Assembly (NCBI GenBank): GCA_964559125.1
Contig: CAZLGW010000008.1
Location: 62,001-126,000 of the forward strand
Length of the DNA stretch: 64,000 nucleotides
Source of the DNA: Ravibacter sp964559125
GTDB lineage: Bacteria > Bacteroidota > Bacteroidia > Cytophagales > Spirosomataceae
Reading direction: 5' to 3'
Positions 54,907-63,042 of this stretch are shown one piece after another; within the stretch, counting starts at the first letter, position 1, and the number at the start of each line of letters is the position of its first letter. A model generated the notes under the pieces. It was given only the letters and a program-made list of their open reading frames with translations, did no database searches and was not told where the DNA came from. A program made the position numbers and the translations under genes.

Positions 54907-55797
54907 TTATTTACTGGCAGATCGTTCTTTCTGATAACGACGTACCCTGAAAAGACGGATTAGCAGCGGCACAAAATCCTCGGAGGATTCCACCGCAAGG
55001 TAGTCCGCCTTATTCTGCCTGCAGATCCTTTCCAGGCTTTTTTTTCTTTCCTGGAACTGCTCACCGACTGTATTGCGAAAAAACGGCGACGAAGTATTGA
55101 CCCAGCTTTTTTCACCTGTTTCCGCATCGAGAACAGGAATGATCCCCATCGCAGGCACTTCGTGCTCATACTTGTCGTAGAGATTGATGACGATCAGGTC
55201 GTGCTTCCTTGCCATAGCTTTCAAATGAAGCTCATACCCGCTGTCGACAAAGTCGGATATCAGGAAAATCAGTGATCGCCGGTTGAGCATCTCCAGCGCG
55301 TGAAGGATCGTCCTGCTCAGGTTGGTCTTTTTAGAGGCCGGTTCGAGGTTATAGAGAGATGATATGATACGGTAGGCCTGCTTCATACCTCCTCCGGGCC
55401 TTATATAGCGTTCGTTCTGGTCGGAAAAGCACTGCAAACCTACCTGGCTGGCTTCTTTCACTGCTGCCAGCGTCAGTACACCGCATATTTCGCGCGCGGT
55501 ATCTATTTTTTGGCGCTGAGAAGGACCTACCTGCTGGGATCCGCTGACATCCAAAAGAAAAAAAACGGTTTGCTCCTTTTCTTCCCTGAAGAGCTTGATA
55601 TAGGTCCCGTGCCCTTTGGCGGAAGAATTCCAGTCGATCGCCCTGATATCGTCTCCGTACTGGTACTGCCTCAGATCGGAAAAATCGAGGCCGGAACCTT
55701 TGAATACCGAATGAAAGTTTCCCTGCCGCGGATTATTGACAGCTTTCCTGATACGTATTTCGTACCTATGCAACCTGGAAAGAAACTGCCTGAACAT
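54907..55797 (-). CDS. DUF58 domain-containing protein
   Basis: This 296-residue protein has the DUF58 signature: GNFHSVFKGSGLDFSDLRQYQYGDDIRAIDWN (split here as GNFHSVFKGSGLDFSDLR and YQYGDDIRAIDWN) at about residues 26-57. A VWA-like fold follows, starting at VFFLLDVSGSQ (about 79) with an altered MIDAS. DUF58 proteins occur with MoxR-type ATPases and VWA proteins. No moxR gene precedes it here; the next gene upstream is divergent. It is the first gene of a four-gene minus-strand operon ending in rnhB. Confidence 0.92.
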   Translation of the reverse strand: MFRQFLSRLHRYEIRIRKAVNNPRQGNFHSVFKGSGLDFSDLRQYQYGDDIRAIDWNSSAKGHGTYIKLFREEKEQTVFFLLDVSGSQQVGPSQRQKIDTAREICGVLTLAAVKEASQVGLQCFSDQNERYIRPGGGMKQAYRIISSLYNLEPASKKTNLSRTILHALEMLNRRSLIFLISDFVDSGYELHLKAMARKHDLIVINLYDKYEHEVPAMGIIPVLDAETGEKSWVNTSSPFFRNTVGEQFQERKKSLERICRQNKADYLAVESSEDFVPLLIRLFRVRRYQKERSASK

Positions 55798-55871
55798 CGG
55801 GAACAGATTTTTCTGAAAAATTCACCAATTTTGCGTACTTTGATTGCAAAGATAGCCTATATACCACAGCA

Positions 55872-56213
55872 ATGCGAACAATCAAGTGGGCCATAGTGCT
55901 CATCTTTTTATCCTGTAACGGAAATTCAAACCCTCCCAAAGACATCCTGGGCCGGGAAAAGATGGCTGAAATCCTGGTTGATATCCATATAGCCGAATCA
56001 CGGGTATCCAAGATGAACCTGCGTTCCATGGATTCGTCGGTAGTCGTTTTTAGCAAGCTTCAGCAGGATATATGGGCAAAATACGAAGTCGACTCATCCC
56101 TGTACAACAAGAGCTATACTTATTATGCTTCCAACCCGGAAGCCATGAGCGGACTCTATGAAATTGTTACCCAAAAACTGGAAGAATCCGATACTACTGC
56201 CGCAAACCCGTAA
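55872..56213 (+). CDS. DUF4296 domain-containing lipoprotein
   Basis: This 113-residue protein has a very short lipoprotein signal (MRTIKWAIVLIFLSC, Cys15) and then the DUF4296 pattern: MAEILVDIHIAESRV, YEVDSSLYNKSYTYYASNP and a Glu-rich end. The family is restricted to Bacteroidota and its function is unknown. It is divergent from DUF58 with only 74 bases between starts. The next gene follows after 21 bases and is probably co-transcribed. Confidence 0.9.
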   Translation: MRTIKWAIVLIFLSCNGNSNPPKDILGREKMAEILVDIHIAESRVSKMNLRSMDSSVVVFSKLQQDIWAKYEVDSSLYNKSYTYYASNPEAMSGLYEIVTQKLEESDTTAANP

Positions 56214-56234
56214 TCAATACAGAATAAACGTGTT

Positions 56235-56975
56235 ATGAACCGTTCGCTGGTTATTATACCTACCTACAATGAGATTGAAAATATTCATGCTATTATAAAA
56301 AAGGTATTCGGCCTGTCTATACCGTTTGATCTTCTCATTGTCGATGACGGCTCGCCCGACGGAACAGCACAGGTGGTCAGGGAGTTGCAGGGTACTTACG
56401 GGGAACGGCTCCATTTACTTGAAAGGTCAGGTAAACAAGGGCTTGGAACTGCCTATATCCTGGGTTTCAAATGGGCGCTCCAGCATGGATACGATTATAT
56501 CTTCGAAATGGATGCCGATTTTTCGCACAACCCGGAGGATCTAGTCAGGCTGCATCACGCATGTCATGACGAGGGTTATGACATGGCCATCGGGTCGAGG
56601 TATGTTACAGGAGTAAATGTCGTAAACTGGCCTATACAAAGAGTCCTGTTATCCTATTTCGCAGGTATCTACGTCCGCGCCATTACCTCGATGCCGGTTA
56701 TGGATCCCACTGCCGGGTTTGTCTGTTACAGGCGGAAAGTTCTTGAGACTATCAACCTCGATAAGATCCGTTTTGTAGGCTATGCTTTCCAGGTCGAGAT
56801 GAAGTTCAATACCTGGAAGCACGGATTTAAAATCAGGGAAGTGCCCATCATTTTCACCGACCGTACGCAGGGCAATTCCAAGATGTCGAGAGGAATTTTT
56901 AAAGAAGCTGTTTTCGGCGTGATCAACCTGAGGATCAGGAGCTTTTTTACAAGCTACAATCCTGCAAAGAAATAA
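56235..56975 (+). CDS. Polyprenol-phosphate mannose synthase-like GT2 glycosyltransferase
   Basis: This 246-residue protein matches DPM1-type synthases: SLVIIPTYNEIENI, LIVDDGSPDGTA, RSGKQGLGTAYILGF, and DADFSHNPEDL (metal-binding, about residue 95). MDPTAGFVCYRR and IIFTDRTQGNSKMS are further DPM1-type segments. It lacks a C-terminal membrane domain. The enzyme moves mannose or a related sugar from a nucleotide donor to a polyprenyl phosphate. That product would be a donor for GT-C enzymes such as the membrane protein at 30915, though the genes lie far apart. It is followed by a long hairpin. Confidence 0.93.
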   Translation: MNRSLVIIPTYNEIENIHAIIKKVFGLSIPFDLLIVDDGSPDGTAQVVRELQGTYGERLHLLERSGKQGLGTAYILGFKWALQHGYDYIFEMDADFSHNPEDLVRLHHACHDEGYDMAIGSRYVTGVNVVNWPIQRVLLSYFAGIYVRAITSMPVMDPTAGFVCYRRKVLETINLDKIRFVGYAFQVEMKFNTWKHGFKIREVPIIFTDRTQGNSKMSRGIFKEAVFGVINLRIRSFFTSYNPAKK

Positions 56976-56980
56976 AAATA

Positions 56981-57037
56981 GCCACAGATGCACTGATAGT
57001 TATAGCTGAAGCTTTTATACATCTGTGCATCTGTGGC
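56981..57037. terminator. Long hairpin between convergent genes
   Basis: GCCACAGATGCAC (56981-56993) and GTGCATCTGTGGC (57025-57037) pair perfectly over 13 bases around a 31-base loop. It lies between the convergent mannose-synthase-like and saccharopine-dehydrogenase-family genes and can serve both. The arm repeats CACAGATG, a word I associate with dispersed intergenic repeats. Confidence 0.6.
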
Positions 57038-57050
57038 GATCTATAAGCTA

Positions 57051-58271
57051 CTATAAAGAAGGATATTCGTGGGGAAGCGGCTCGTCGATCAATTCGTTCC
57101 ACGGGAGTCCGTGTACATTGAGCTTCTCCATGAACGGATCAGGATTCAGCTCTTCGCAGTTCCATACACCCGGCTTCATCCACTCAGCATTCGTCAGCAT
57201 CAGCATGGCACCGATCATAGCAGGCACACCGGTAGTATAGCTCACGGCCTGTCCGCGGACTTCTTTATAGGTCTCGGCGTGATCACAATTGTTCCAGACA
57301 TAGTAAGTTTTATCTTTCCCGTCTTTAACGCCTTTTATCTGCACACCGATTGAGGTCTGCCCCTGGTAATTTTCTCCCAACGTATCAGGCGCCGGCAATA
57401 CAGCCTTCAGGAACTCCAGAGGCACTATATCGATCCCCTTGAAGCTGACCGGTTCTATACTCGTCATGCCTACATTCTGAAGTACGTTGAGATGCGTTAT
57501 GTACTGTTGCCCGAAGGTCATCCAGAAACGCGCCCGTTTGAGTGTAGGGAAATTCTTCACCAGCGATTCAAGTTCTTCGTGGTAAAGTACGTAGCTTTCC
57601 CGCGGACCTATACCGGGGTAGTCGATAGGCTTGTGTATGGACATCGCAGGGATCTCAACCCATTCGCCGTTCTCCCAATACCTTCCCGGCTGCGTAATTT
57701 CCCTGATATTGATTTCAGGATTAAAATTGGTAGCAAAAGCCTTCCCGTGATCTCCCGCGTTACAATCGATGATGTCGAGATAATGCATCTCGTCAAAATG
57801 GTGCTTATTGGCATAGGCGGTAAATACCTGGGTCACACCGGGATCAAAGCCGCACCCCAGCAACGCCATCAGCCCGGCTTCCTTAAACCTGTCCTGGTAG
57901 GCCCATTGCCAGCTGTATTCAAATTTGGCTACATCTTTCGGCTCATAGTTAGCTGTGTCGAGATAGTGGACGCCCGTTTCGAGGCAAGCCTCCATCAGGG
58001 CCAGGTCCTGGTATGGAAGCGCAACATTGATCAGCAGAACCGGCCTGAATCTTTTGATCAGCATAACCGTCTCCGCAACGATGTCGGCGTCTACCTGTGC
58101 CGTGCTGATCGTAACGCCATGCATGTTTTTAATTTCCGCTGCGATCTTTTCACACTTCGACAGCGTCCTGCTCGCCAGCATGATTTCCGTAAAAACGTCT
58201 GAATTCATAGCGCATTTGTGCGCTACCACACTACCAACCCCTCCGGCTCCGATAATAAGTACCTTCGACAT
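57051..58271 (-). CDS. Saccharopine dehydrogenase family, probable carboxynorspermidine/carboxyspermidine dehydrogenase
   Basis: This 406-residue protein has an N-terminal Rossmann fold (VLIIGAGGVGSVVAHKCA), the LASRTLSKCEKIA segment, and LLINVALPYQDLALMEACLETGVHYLDTA (quoted in part: YQDLALMEACLETG). GCGFDPGVTQVF is near residue 143. Length and pattern fit the bacterial group that includes carboxynorspermidine dehydrogenase, which reduces a Schiff base of a diamine with aspartate semialdehyde in an alternative polyamine pathway. The partner decarboxylase is not in the window, so lysine metabolism cannot be excluded. Confidence 0.85.
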   Translation of the reverse strand: MSKVLIIGAGGVGSVVAHKCAMNSDVFTEIMLASRTLSKCEKIAAEIKNMHGVTISTAQVDADIVAETVMLIKRFRPVLLINVALPYQDLALMEACLETGVHYLDTANYEPKDVAKFEYSWQWAYQDRFKEAGLMALLGCGFDPGVTQVFTAYANKHHFDEMHYLDIIDCNAGDHGKAFATNFNPEINIREITQPGRYWENGEWVEIPAMSIHKPIDYPGIGPRESYVLYHEELESLVKNFPTLKRARFWMTFGQQYITHLNVLQNVGMTSIEPVSFKGIDIVPLEFLKAVLPAPDTLGENYQGQTSIGVQIKGVKDGKDKTYYVWNNCDHAETYKEVRGQAVSYTTGVPAMIGAMLMLTNAEWMKPGVWNCEELNPDPFMEKLNVHGLPWNELIDEPLPHEYPSL

Positions 58272-58350
58272 GCAATCGCGTTAAGTTTGTTATATTGCTT
58301 ATTTACAAATTCTCTAAAAATACCACTCTTCACATTAATACCTCCGCTCA

Positions 58351-58368
58351 TCCTGCAAATATAGGATG
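58351..58368 (-). promoter_or_regulatory. -7 element inside a small palindrome upstream of the dehydrogenase gene
   Basis: On the minus strand TATATTTG (58363-58356) matches the -7 consensus, 84 bases before the start codon at 58271. It lies between near-perfect ATCCT and AGGAT arms, so a regulator could bind across it. No clear -33 box is present. Confidence 0.35.
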
Positions 58369-58418
58369 CGCACCCATAATTTTCGAACTTAGTCCTGTTA
58401 TAGGGTTATCAATGATCG

Positions 58419-58892
58419 ATGGAAATATTATTGCTTATTCTTGGCATTACAGCTTTGCTGGCAGGCCTGGCCGGTGCGGTACTGCCCATCCCGGGACCTC
58501 CGCTGAGCTTCCTGGGCTTATTGTTACTCCAATGGAGCGGGTATGCCGCTTTCAGTAGCCCCGTGTTATGGTCATTGGGAATAGTGACCGCGGTTATTGC
58601 AGTATTGGACTATTATATCCCGGTATATGGCACAAAGAAATTCGGGGGGAGCCGGTACGGCAGTATAGGCACTATGGTGGGAATGCTCGCCGGGCTCTTT
58701 GTATTTCCAGGAATCGGGCTGTTTTTAGGCGCTTTCCTCGGTGCTTTTCTGGGAGAGTTAATAGGTAGGACCCCGTGGCGGCAGGCTTTGAAAGCAGCGA
58801 TCGGTTCTTTTCTCGGGTTTGTCACCGGCATCGTCATGAAAGTAGCACTCTGCCTTGTGATGATCGGCTACGCCATTGCGGCTTTTTTGTAA
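58419..58892 (+). CDS. DUF456 domain-containing membrane protein
   Basis: This 157-residue protein has four hydrophobic segments and the DUF456 pattern: LLAGLAGAVLPIPGPPLSF near residue 14, DYYIPVYGTKKFGGSRYG, then a glycine-rich stretch FPGIGLFLGAFLGAFLGEL. The function is unknown. The gene is divergent from the dehydrogenase gene and converges with ruvX, with 30 bases between the two stop codons. Confidence 0.9.
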   Translation: MEILLLILGITALLAGLAGAVLPIPGPPLSFLGLLLLQWSGYAAFSSPVLWSLGIVTAVIAVLDYYIPVYGTKKFGGSRYGSIGTMVGMLAGLFVFPGIGLFLGAFLGAFLGELIGRTPWRQALKAAIGSFLGFVTGIVMKVALCLVMIGYAIAAFL

Positions 58893-58922
58893 TGCCCCTG
58901 AATGGAGTCGAAGGGTCTTATG

Positions 58923-59336
58923 TTATCTCCGGCTTTCCATAAAGGACTGCAGGATAATCGTAGCGCTGATCTTGTCGAGATTGGATTTATCCCGCCGGTC
59001 TTTTTTGCTGGCTCCCCCCATTACCATCGACTGCATGGCCATAGTTGACGTGAAGCGTTCATCGTGCTCATAAACCGGGGTATCCGGAAATTCCCTGCGC
59101 AACCTTTTTATCGTTCCTCTTACCGCCGAAGTACTGTTTGTATCCCGGTTATCCAGGTCTTTCGGCAAACCGATTATGATGGCTTCCACCGGCTCTTTCT
59201 GCAGATAGCTCTTCAGGAAATCAAACAGCTTATGGGTCGGAACCGTTTCCAAAGCTGTGGCTATGATCTGCTGGGGATCTGTTACGGCAATGCCCGTACG
59301 CTTGGTCCCGAAATCAATAGCAAGTAACCTGTGCAT
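58923..59336 (-). CDS. ruvX: RuvX/YqgF Holliday junction resolvase-like protein
   Basis: This 137-residue protein has an RNase H-like fold: LLAIDFGTKRTGIAVTD (Asp8), IIIGLPKDLDNRDT (about residue 57) and YEHDERFTS...A (about 94-102). KDRRDKSNLDKISATIIL closes it. Members resolve branched DNA in vitro and E. coli YqgF is implicated in 16S rRNA maturation. Length is normal for the family. It stands alone on the minus strand, with 137 bases before the SpmA/SpmB gene. Confidence 0.95.
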   Translation of the reverse strand: MHRLLAIDFGTKRTGIAVTDPQQIIATALETVPTHKLFDFLKSYLQKEPVEAIIIGLPKDLDNRDTNSTSAVRGTIKRLRREFPDTPVYEHDERFTSTMAMQSMVMGGASKKDRRDKSNLDKISATIILQSFMESRR

Positions 59337-59473
59337 GATATATTTTAATACTTCTCTTCCTTGAAAAACCAGAGGGAATCTCTAAAAACTCTTGATCCCC
59401 TGGATTACTTGCCTGTAAATGTAGTAATTATTGCCCCCCTTTTCCTTACATTTAGGAATTCTATCCTTACAGT

Positions 59474-60718
59474 ATGGCCCTTAACTATATTTTCGTAGCA
59501 TTTTTTGGCATAGCTTTCCTGATCGCTCTTTTTCAATTACTAGTCAGCGGCAACACGCAGGCATTCCAGGCTATTGTCGACGGTATGCTGGCCATGTCCA
59601 AGACGGCTGTAATGGACATAGCCCTGCCGCTTACCGGGATTATGACCTTTTTCCTGGGTATTCTGAACGTCGGCGAAAAGGCCGGCATAATAGGCGGCCT
59701 CGCCAGGTTAATCGGCCCGTTTTTCAACAAGCTCTTTCCGGAAGTACCTAAGGACCATCCCGCAAACGGCCAGATGATCATGAATTTCTCGGCCAACATG
59801 CTGGGACTCGACAATGCGGCGACGCCGTTTGGGCTCAAGGCTATGCAGAGCCTGCAGGAGCTCAACCCTTCCAGGGATACCGCCTCCAATGCCCAGATCA
59901 TGTTCCTGGTATTGCATACTTCAGGCCTGTGTATTATACCGCTCACCATTATTGCCCAAAGAGCGATCCTGGGGGCCGCTAACCCCTCCGATGTTTTTAT
60001 CCCCTGCGTGGTCGGCACTTATATCACGACCGTGGTCAGTATGATCCTGACCGCTTTGTGGCAGAAGATCAACCTCTGGAACCGTACTTTTCTGACGGGT
60101 ATAGGAGGGGCTACTGCAGCGATAGGGCTGTTTCTCTGGTACCTGGCAGGCCAGCCTAAAGAGCAGATAGAGATGATCTCGGTAATAGCCGGCAACGCCC
60201 TGATCCTTTCGATAGTCGCAGGTTTCCTGCTCTGGGGTCTTTACAAAAAAATCAATGTTTTTGAGGTGTTTATCGAAGGGGCAAAGGGCGGCTTTACAAC
60301 TACAGTCACCATTATTCCGTACCTGGTAGGCCTGCTCGTGGCCATCAGCGCGTTCCGCGCCTGCGGGGCTATGGATTATTTAGTGGAAGCTATGCGTTTT
60401 GTGATCTCCCTGACCGGCATCAATACTGAATTTACAGATGCGCTACCGGTAGCATTGATGCGGCCGTTGAGCGGCAGCGGCTCGCGGGCGCTGATGATCG
60501 AAGCTATGACCAACCATGGGCCGGATTCCTTTGTCGGGCGTCTTGCCTGTATATTCCAGGGCTCTGCCGATACCACTTTCTATATAGTGGCGCTTTATTT
60601 CGGCTCGGTGGGAATAAAAAACACACGCTACGCTATCGTAGCCGGACTGCTCGCCGATATGGTAGGGGTCATCACGGCCATCTTCCTGGCATATATGTTT
60701 TTTCACCAGGATATCTGA
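59474..60718 (+). CDS. Fused SpmA/SpmB nucleoside-recognition-domain membrane protein
   Basis: This 414-residue protein combines two Gate/nucleoside-recognition domains. The first half is SpmA-like (NFSANMLGLDNAATPFGLKAM, about residues 103-123). The second half is SpmB-like (FVEAMRF-type helix and LMRPLSGSGSRALMIEAM, about 330). About nine helices are predicted. In spore formers SpmA and SpmB take part in spore maturation, but this organism group does not sporulate, so the cargo is unknown. It converges with the TPR kinase gene, 6 bases apart. Confidence 0.88.
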   Translation: MALNYIFVAFFGIAFLIALFQLLVSGNTQAFQAIVDGMLAMSKTAVMDIALPLTGIMTFFLGILNVGEKAGIIGGLARLIGPFFNKLFPEVPKDHPANGQMIMNFSANMLGLDNAATPFGLKAMQSLQELNPSRDTASNAQIMFLVLHTSGLCIIPLTIIAQRAILGAANPSDVFIPCVVGTYITTVVSMILTALWQKINLWNRTFLTGIGGATAAIGLFLWYLAGQPKEQIEMISVIAGNALILSIVAGFLLWGLYKKINVFEVFIEGAKGGFTTTVTIIPYLVGLLVAISAFRACGAMDYLVEAMRFVISLTGINTEFTDALPVALMRPLSGSGSRALMIEAMTNHGPDSFVGRLACIFQGSADTTFYIVALYFGSVGIKNTRYAIVAGLLADMVGVITAIFLAYMFFHQDI

Positions 60719-60724
60719 TAAAAA

Positions 60725-62794
60725 CTACCTCCCGTCCGGGTCGTATGGGATCACGACTTTTACTGTCGTTCCCCCTTCGGGGTTATTATTAATCGAGTAT
60801 GTGCCCCCCATTGCGGCAGCCCGGTTCTGCACGTTTTCAAGCCCCATTCCCTTCAAAGGCTGCCCGCTGTCTGCCCTGAAGCCGATACCGTTATCAGCAA
60901 TCGCCAATTCTACCCAACCTGCTACTTTTTCCAGCGCAATAATGATAGACGATGCTTTTGCATGCTTGATCACATTGTTGATCAGCTCGAGCGTGATGTG
61001 ATATAGCTGATGTTCGATCTCTACCGGAAGACGCTCCGTATTGTTTGTACGAAGCGTCAGATCCGGCCCTTTGAGTGCTTCCAACTGCATAACCAGCCGT
61101 TGGAGCGCAGCATTCAGCCCCTTCGTTTCCAGCTCGGCCGGAATCATGTTATGGGATATCAACCTGATGTCGTCGTATGCTTTTCCGGTAATATCCAGTA
61201 ACTGGTATACTATCTTTTGGTTGAAATCGCTGAGGTTGCTTCCGTCAAGACTTTCGAGTTGCCAGCGGATACCGGCAATCTTGGTATTCAGGCTATCGTG
61301 CAGTTCGGATGCCACACGCTTTCGTTCTATATTCTGCCCCTTATGAAGCGCAAGCCGGATTTCTTCGTTCTTCCTGGTAAGCTCCTCATTTTTACGTTTC
61401 AGGCGCCTGTTTATCCAAAATACGAACAAAAGTGCACTCATTCCCAGCGCCAGCAGCGTAATGATGATGTTACGCGTTTGTACAAGGTTTCGGTTTTCGA
61501 GGGCCTGAATACGCAGCTGGTCTGCCTGTTGTGTTTTTTCAAACTCGTATTCAAGTGCCGAAGCGGTAACTCTCTGGATCATTTCCGAGTTTAGCAGGCT
61601 GTCAGACATCGCCTTAAATCGCTTATGATGATCTAACGCCTTTGTTTGTGAACCTGTCTTTTCAAAAGCCAGCGCCAGCTGCCGGTGATATTCAGACGCC
61701 TCAGTCAGCAGAACAGGGTCCGATGACTCTGCCCATTCCAACCCTTTCTCAGCCAGCTTAATAACTTTCTGATATTGTCCTTTCTGCAATAAAACATCTC
61801 CAAGCACCATTTGGGCCGAATGAGACAACAAATCCGCCCCATCCGTTATTGCTTTAAACAAGCTGTCGGCTCTGGCAGCATAGGACAGCGCCTTTTCGGT
61901 ATTTCCCTGCCTCAGGTAAGCTACCCCCATACGCGCATAGGTACCTGTCAGAAACTGAACCGCCCCGAGCTTTTGGTATCTTTTTTCAGCTTCCTCCAGC
62001 TCACGGAGCGCAAGCTCAGGCTTTCCCTGTTTCAGGTAGGCTTCTCCGCGCTGCCCGGGCAAAAATGCCAGTACCCGCTCGTCATTGAGCTTTTTCGCAT
62101 TTTTCTCAGCCTCGTCAAAGCATCGTAAGGCCTGCTCGAAAAGACCGATATTCATATACATCACCCCGAGGTTGGGAATCGTTGCCCTGAGACTCTTTAT
62201 ATCGCCCGACGACTCCTGGAGCCGCCTTGCCCTCAGCAGATAATCTATTCCAGCGGCAAAATGTCCTTCGTCTGCTTCCAGGCCGGCAAGCTGCGCATAT
62301 ACCATTCCTTCCCGCGATTTATCGCCGACTTCCCGGAAAATCTCCAAGGCTTTGTCATATAACGGTCTGACCTCTTCACTGTATTCCCATATCCCGCATG
62401 AATATAGCTGTGCCCGCCGGAAATAAGTCTGCCCCTCCAGGCTCCGGTCTTTTATCTCTTTTGCCTTTGAGAGCGCCGAATCCAGATGCGCATAGGCCGA
62501 TTTCAGGTCTGAGAGGTACTCCATCTCCATTAATACCAGCTGAAGGCGGGCTTCAATCTCGCCTTCCGGGAACGGTATCTGTTTTGCAATTTCTATTGCC
62601 TCCCTGTGCTTTGCAATGGCAATCGAGTCATTCCCGGATTTCCAGAACGCTATCCCCGCCTCGTTCAACAACTTCACTTTCCGGGTATCATGCTCCGGGA
62701 GTGTAGCTGCCAATAGCATCAACGAGTCGGGATTCTGGGCAAAAGTGGCAAATCGCAACAAAAGTAAACTTGCAAGTAGAAAGAGATGTCTCAT
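60725..62794 (-). CDS. TPR sensor histidine kinase (HisKA_3 type)
   Basis: This 689-residue protein has a signal peptide (LFLLASLLLLRFATFAQ) and about eight to ten tetratricopeptide repeats in a periplasmic region (for example GDKSREGMVYAQLAGLEADE and YARMGVAYLRQGNTEKAL). One membrane helix follows (IIITLLALGMSALLFVFWI, about residue 435-453), then a HisKA_3 domain with ERKRVASELHDSL and a HATPase_c domain (HITLELINNVIKHAKA, DNGIGF, GMGLENV). This is the NarL-partner type of kinase. No LuxR-type response regulator is adjacent, so its partner must be elsewhere. Confidence 0.93.
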   Translation of the reverse strand: MRHLFLLASLLLLRFATFAQNPDSLMLLAATLPEHDTRKVKLLNEAGIAFWKSGNDSIAIAKHREAIEIAKQIPFPEGEIEARLQLVLMEMEYLSDLKSAYAHLDSALSKAKEIKDRSLEGQTYFRRAQLYSCGIWEYSEEVRPLYDKALEIFREVGDKSREGMVYAQLAGLEADEGHFAAGIDYLLRARRLQESSGDIKSLRATIPNLGVMYMNIGLFEQALRCFDEAEKNAKKLNDERVLAFLPGQRGEAYLKQGKPELALRELEEAEKRYQKLGAVQFLTGTYARMGVAYLRQGNTEKALSYAARADSLFKAITDGADLLSHSAQMVLGDVLLQKGQYQKVIKLAEKGLEWAESSDPVLLTEASEYHRQLALAFEKTGSQTKALDHHKRFKAMSDSLLNSEMIQRVTASALEYEFEKTQQADQLRIQALENRNLVQTRNIIITLLALGMSALLFVFWINRRLKRKNEELTRKNEEIRLALHKGQNIERKRVASELHDSLNTKIAGIRWQLESLDGSNLSDFNQKIVYQLLDITGKAYDDIRLISHNMIPAELETKGLNAALQRLVMQLEALKGPDLTLRTNNTERLPVEIEHQLYHITLELINNVIKHAKASSIIIALEKVAGWVELAIADNGIGFRADSGQPLKGMGLENVQNRAAAMGGTYSINNNPEGGTTVKVVIPYDPDGR

Positions 62795-62805
62795 CTATAT
62801 AAAAG

Positions 62806-63023
62806 TTAATGCCTCAAAACCAGACACGTAGCATCAGCCAATTAATTGGCGCTGTCTGAATTTTACCGCGAAGGGCGCAAAGCAGTCTATAAAAATGTCC
62901 AACAATTATACTTTGCGCATTCTTCGCGTACATCGCGAAGAATGCGGTTATGATTCTTTTTTGTAGTCAAGATACCTTTCTGCGTGGTTAAGATACTTTT
63001 TAGACAGCGCCAAGAGGCATTAA
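62806..63023. repeat. Nested inverted-repeat element, MITE-like
   Basis: The outer ends TTAATGCCTC (62806-62815) and GAGGCATTAA (63014-63023) are perfect inverted copies. Inside lies a second pair, TTGGCGCTGTCT (62846-62857) and AGACAGCGCCAA (63002-63013). At the centre is a 13-base hairpin, CGCATTCTTCGCG and CGCGAAGAATGCG (62916-62946, loop TACAT), plus GCGCAAAG/CTTTGCGC. On the right the two terminal units abut, on the left 30 bases separate them. No transposase is present. Confidence 0.65.
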
Positions 63024-63042
63024 TCGTACCAGACCGGTGCCT

